Of a DNA stretch of 32,941 nt, positions 32,430 through 32,941 are shown piece by piece. The notes under the pieces are model-generated. The model searched no databases. It was not told the DNA's origin and worked only from the letters and a program-made list of their open reading frames with translations. The DNA comes from Cochliopodium minus. Taxonomy: Eukaryota > Discosea > Himatismenida > Cochliopodiidae. Each line of letters begins with the position of its first letter. The stretch's first letter is position 1. The stretch is taken from contig JAMYWO010000173.1 of the NCBI GenBank assembly GCA_024220525.1, positions 56,054 through 88,994 on the forward strand, read 5' to 3'. The position numbers and the translations under genes are program-made.

Positions 32430-32941
32430 TTATTTCATATAATCCAATCCAAACAATCTTCTAAACTGCTCATAAAATACTATTTTTTTTTTAAAGAAAA
32501 ATAGTTGGAATAAATAAAACAAAAATAAAATAAGAAAAAATACCAAATAAAAAAGCAGCATGAGTTCCACTTCTGATGTAGTTGGGCCAGAAACCCTTGT
32601 AAACAGCAAATAATCCCTCATTAGAAACAGTTCTGTACAAACAATTCAAAACAGAAGAATAATCTCCTTTCAAACCAACCTTGTTATTCATTATTCTCGA
32701 TTTAGCAACATCCACAGGATGTACCATGAATACAGTAACGAAAGCGGTAACCATAGATCCTACCAAATGTGTTATAATGTTTTCTTCTTTTTGTGTATAA
32801 TTTAAGACTGTTTCTTTTACTTTAGGATATGTTGAAAGTTGTACCATAGCCCAATAAGCAGATCTAAAAAAATAAAAAATAAAAAATAAAAAATAAAAAA
32901 TAAAAAATAAAAAATAAAAAATAAAAAATAAAAAATAAAAA
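32430..32941 (-). CDS. Mitochondrial carrier family protein, C-terminal part (partial)
   Basis: Two exons are visible on the minus strand: 32863-32544 and the last exon 32479-32430 (TAA stop). An intron runs from 32864 out of the window. The ~123 residues cover the third carrier repeat: a preceding helix (YWAMVQLSTYPKVKET), the signature helix ending HPVDVAKSRIMNN (Px[DE]xx[KR]), the matrix loop with EGLFAVYKGFWPNYIR, and the last helix ending FVFYEQFRRLFGL. The overall pattern most resembles the uncoupling-protein/dicarboxylate/oxoglutarate branch (KSRIMN, YKGF, YEQ-RRL), but substrate residues lie mostly outside the window, so the substrate is open. These are inner-membrane transporters, so the organism has a mitochondrion or related organelle with an inner membrane. 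Confidence 0.9.
32866..32941. repeat. Perfect heptamer microsatellite (TAAAAAA)n in a carrier-gene intron
   Basis: Thymines fall exactly seven bases apart at 32873, 32880, 32887 and so on to 32936, giving about ten uninterrupted copies that continue past the window edge. On the coding (minus) strand the array reads TTTTTTA and leads straight into the 3' splice site (TTTAG) of the carrier gene, so it forms that intron's polypyrimidine tract. Perfect identity points to recent slippage. It has no resemblance to known G-rich telomere repeats. Confidence 0.95.

Noticed and set aside
32866-32941. Telomere or centromere repeat
   Set aside because: The heptamer has no G-rich strand, is short, and lies within an intron of a conserved gene.
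1-32941. Mobile elements, virus-derived sequence, CRISPR or bacterial-type transfer
   Set aside because: No reverse transcriptase, transposase, integrase, capsid-like protein, terminal repeats or intron-free bacterial-like genes were seen; all recognised genes have host-style introns.

Overview
The window is nuclear DNA from an AT-rich, intron-dense unicellular eukaryote. Introns are short GT-AG introns, mostly 45-130 nt, with GTAAA-type donors and T-rich stretches before the acceptor. About 65 can be placed by eye because exon phases and protein-family alignments agree. TAA, TAG and TGA all end real genes, so the code is standard. The genes (RagC/D, NudC, Nup98-96, phospholipase B-like, mitochondrial carrier) are general eukaryotic ones. 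The low GC, short introns, RNF213-type giant and PLB-like protein suit a free-living amoeboid or flagellate protist, but I cannot place it more precisely. No transposon, virus-like element, CRISPR array or bacterial operon was seen.

Layout: 2-694 (+) is the 3' end of an unrecognised gene. 695-1283 is non-coding with one tRNA-like remnant. 1284-2872 (+) is a five-exon RagC/D GTPase. 2995-3825 (-) is a five-exon NudC-type CS-domain protein, convergent with RagC. 3953-21543 (-) is one gene of 37 exons and 5177 aa, an RNF213/mysterin-like dynein-type AAA+ protein. 21544-22336 is the head-to-head intergenic region between it and 22337-27515 (+), a Nup98-Nup96 precursor (5 exons, 1626 aa). 27625-29988 (+) is a secreted/lysosomal phospholipase B-like Ntn hydrolase (11 exons, 519 aa). 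30206-32363 (+) is a cysteine-containing leucine-rich-repeat protein (6 exons, 493 aa). 32430-32941 (-) is the 3' end of a mitochondrial carrier gene, whose intron at the window edge is a perfect heptamer microsatellite.

The main discovery is the RNF213-like giant. Spliced by eye, 37 exons total 15534 nt with every junction in phase. Both catalytic ATPase sites of the family (AAA3 and AAA4) are intact. No RING finger can be found, and the RZ finger used for ubiquitin transfer is absent or reduced to a fragment. The C-terminus instead carries three SAM-like repeats. The AAA4 P-loop is assembled across an 8-nt microexon, and exact 8-nt exons recur elsewhere in this gene and in the PLB gene. A second notable gene is Nup98-96, which lacks any GLFG motif, has its Gle2-binding motif at the extreme N-terminus, uses Thr instead of Ser at the autocleavage site, and has an intron whose retention would end translation one residue after that Thr.

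The genes do not form a pathway cluster. They look like ordinary closely packed neighbours, with intergenic gaps mostly of 60-220 bp.
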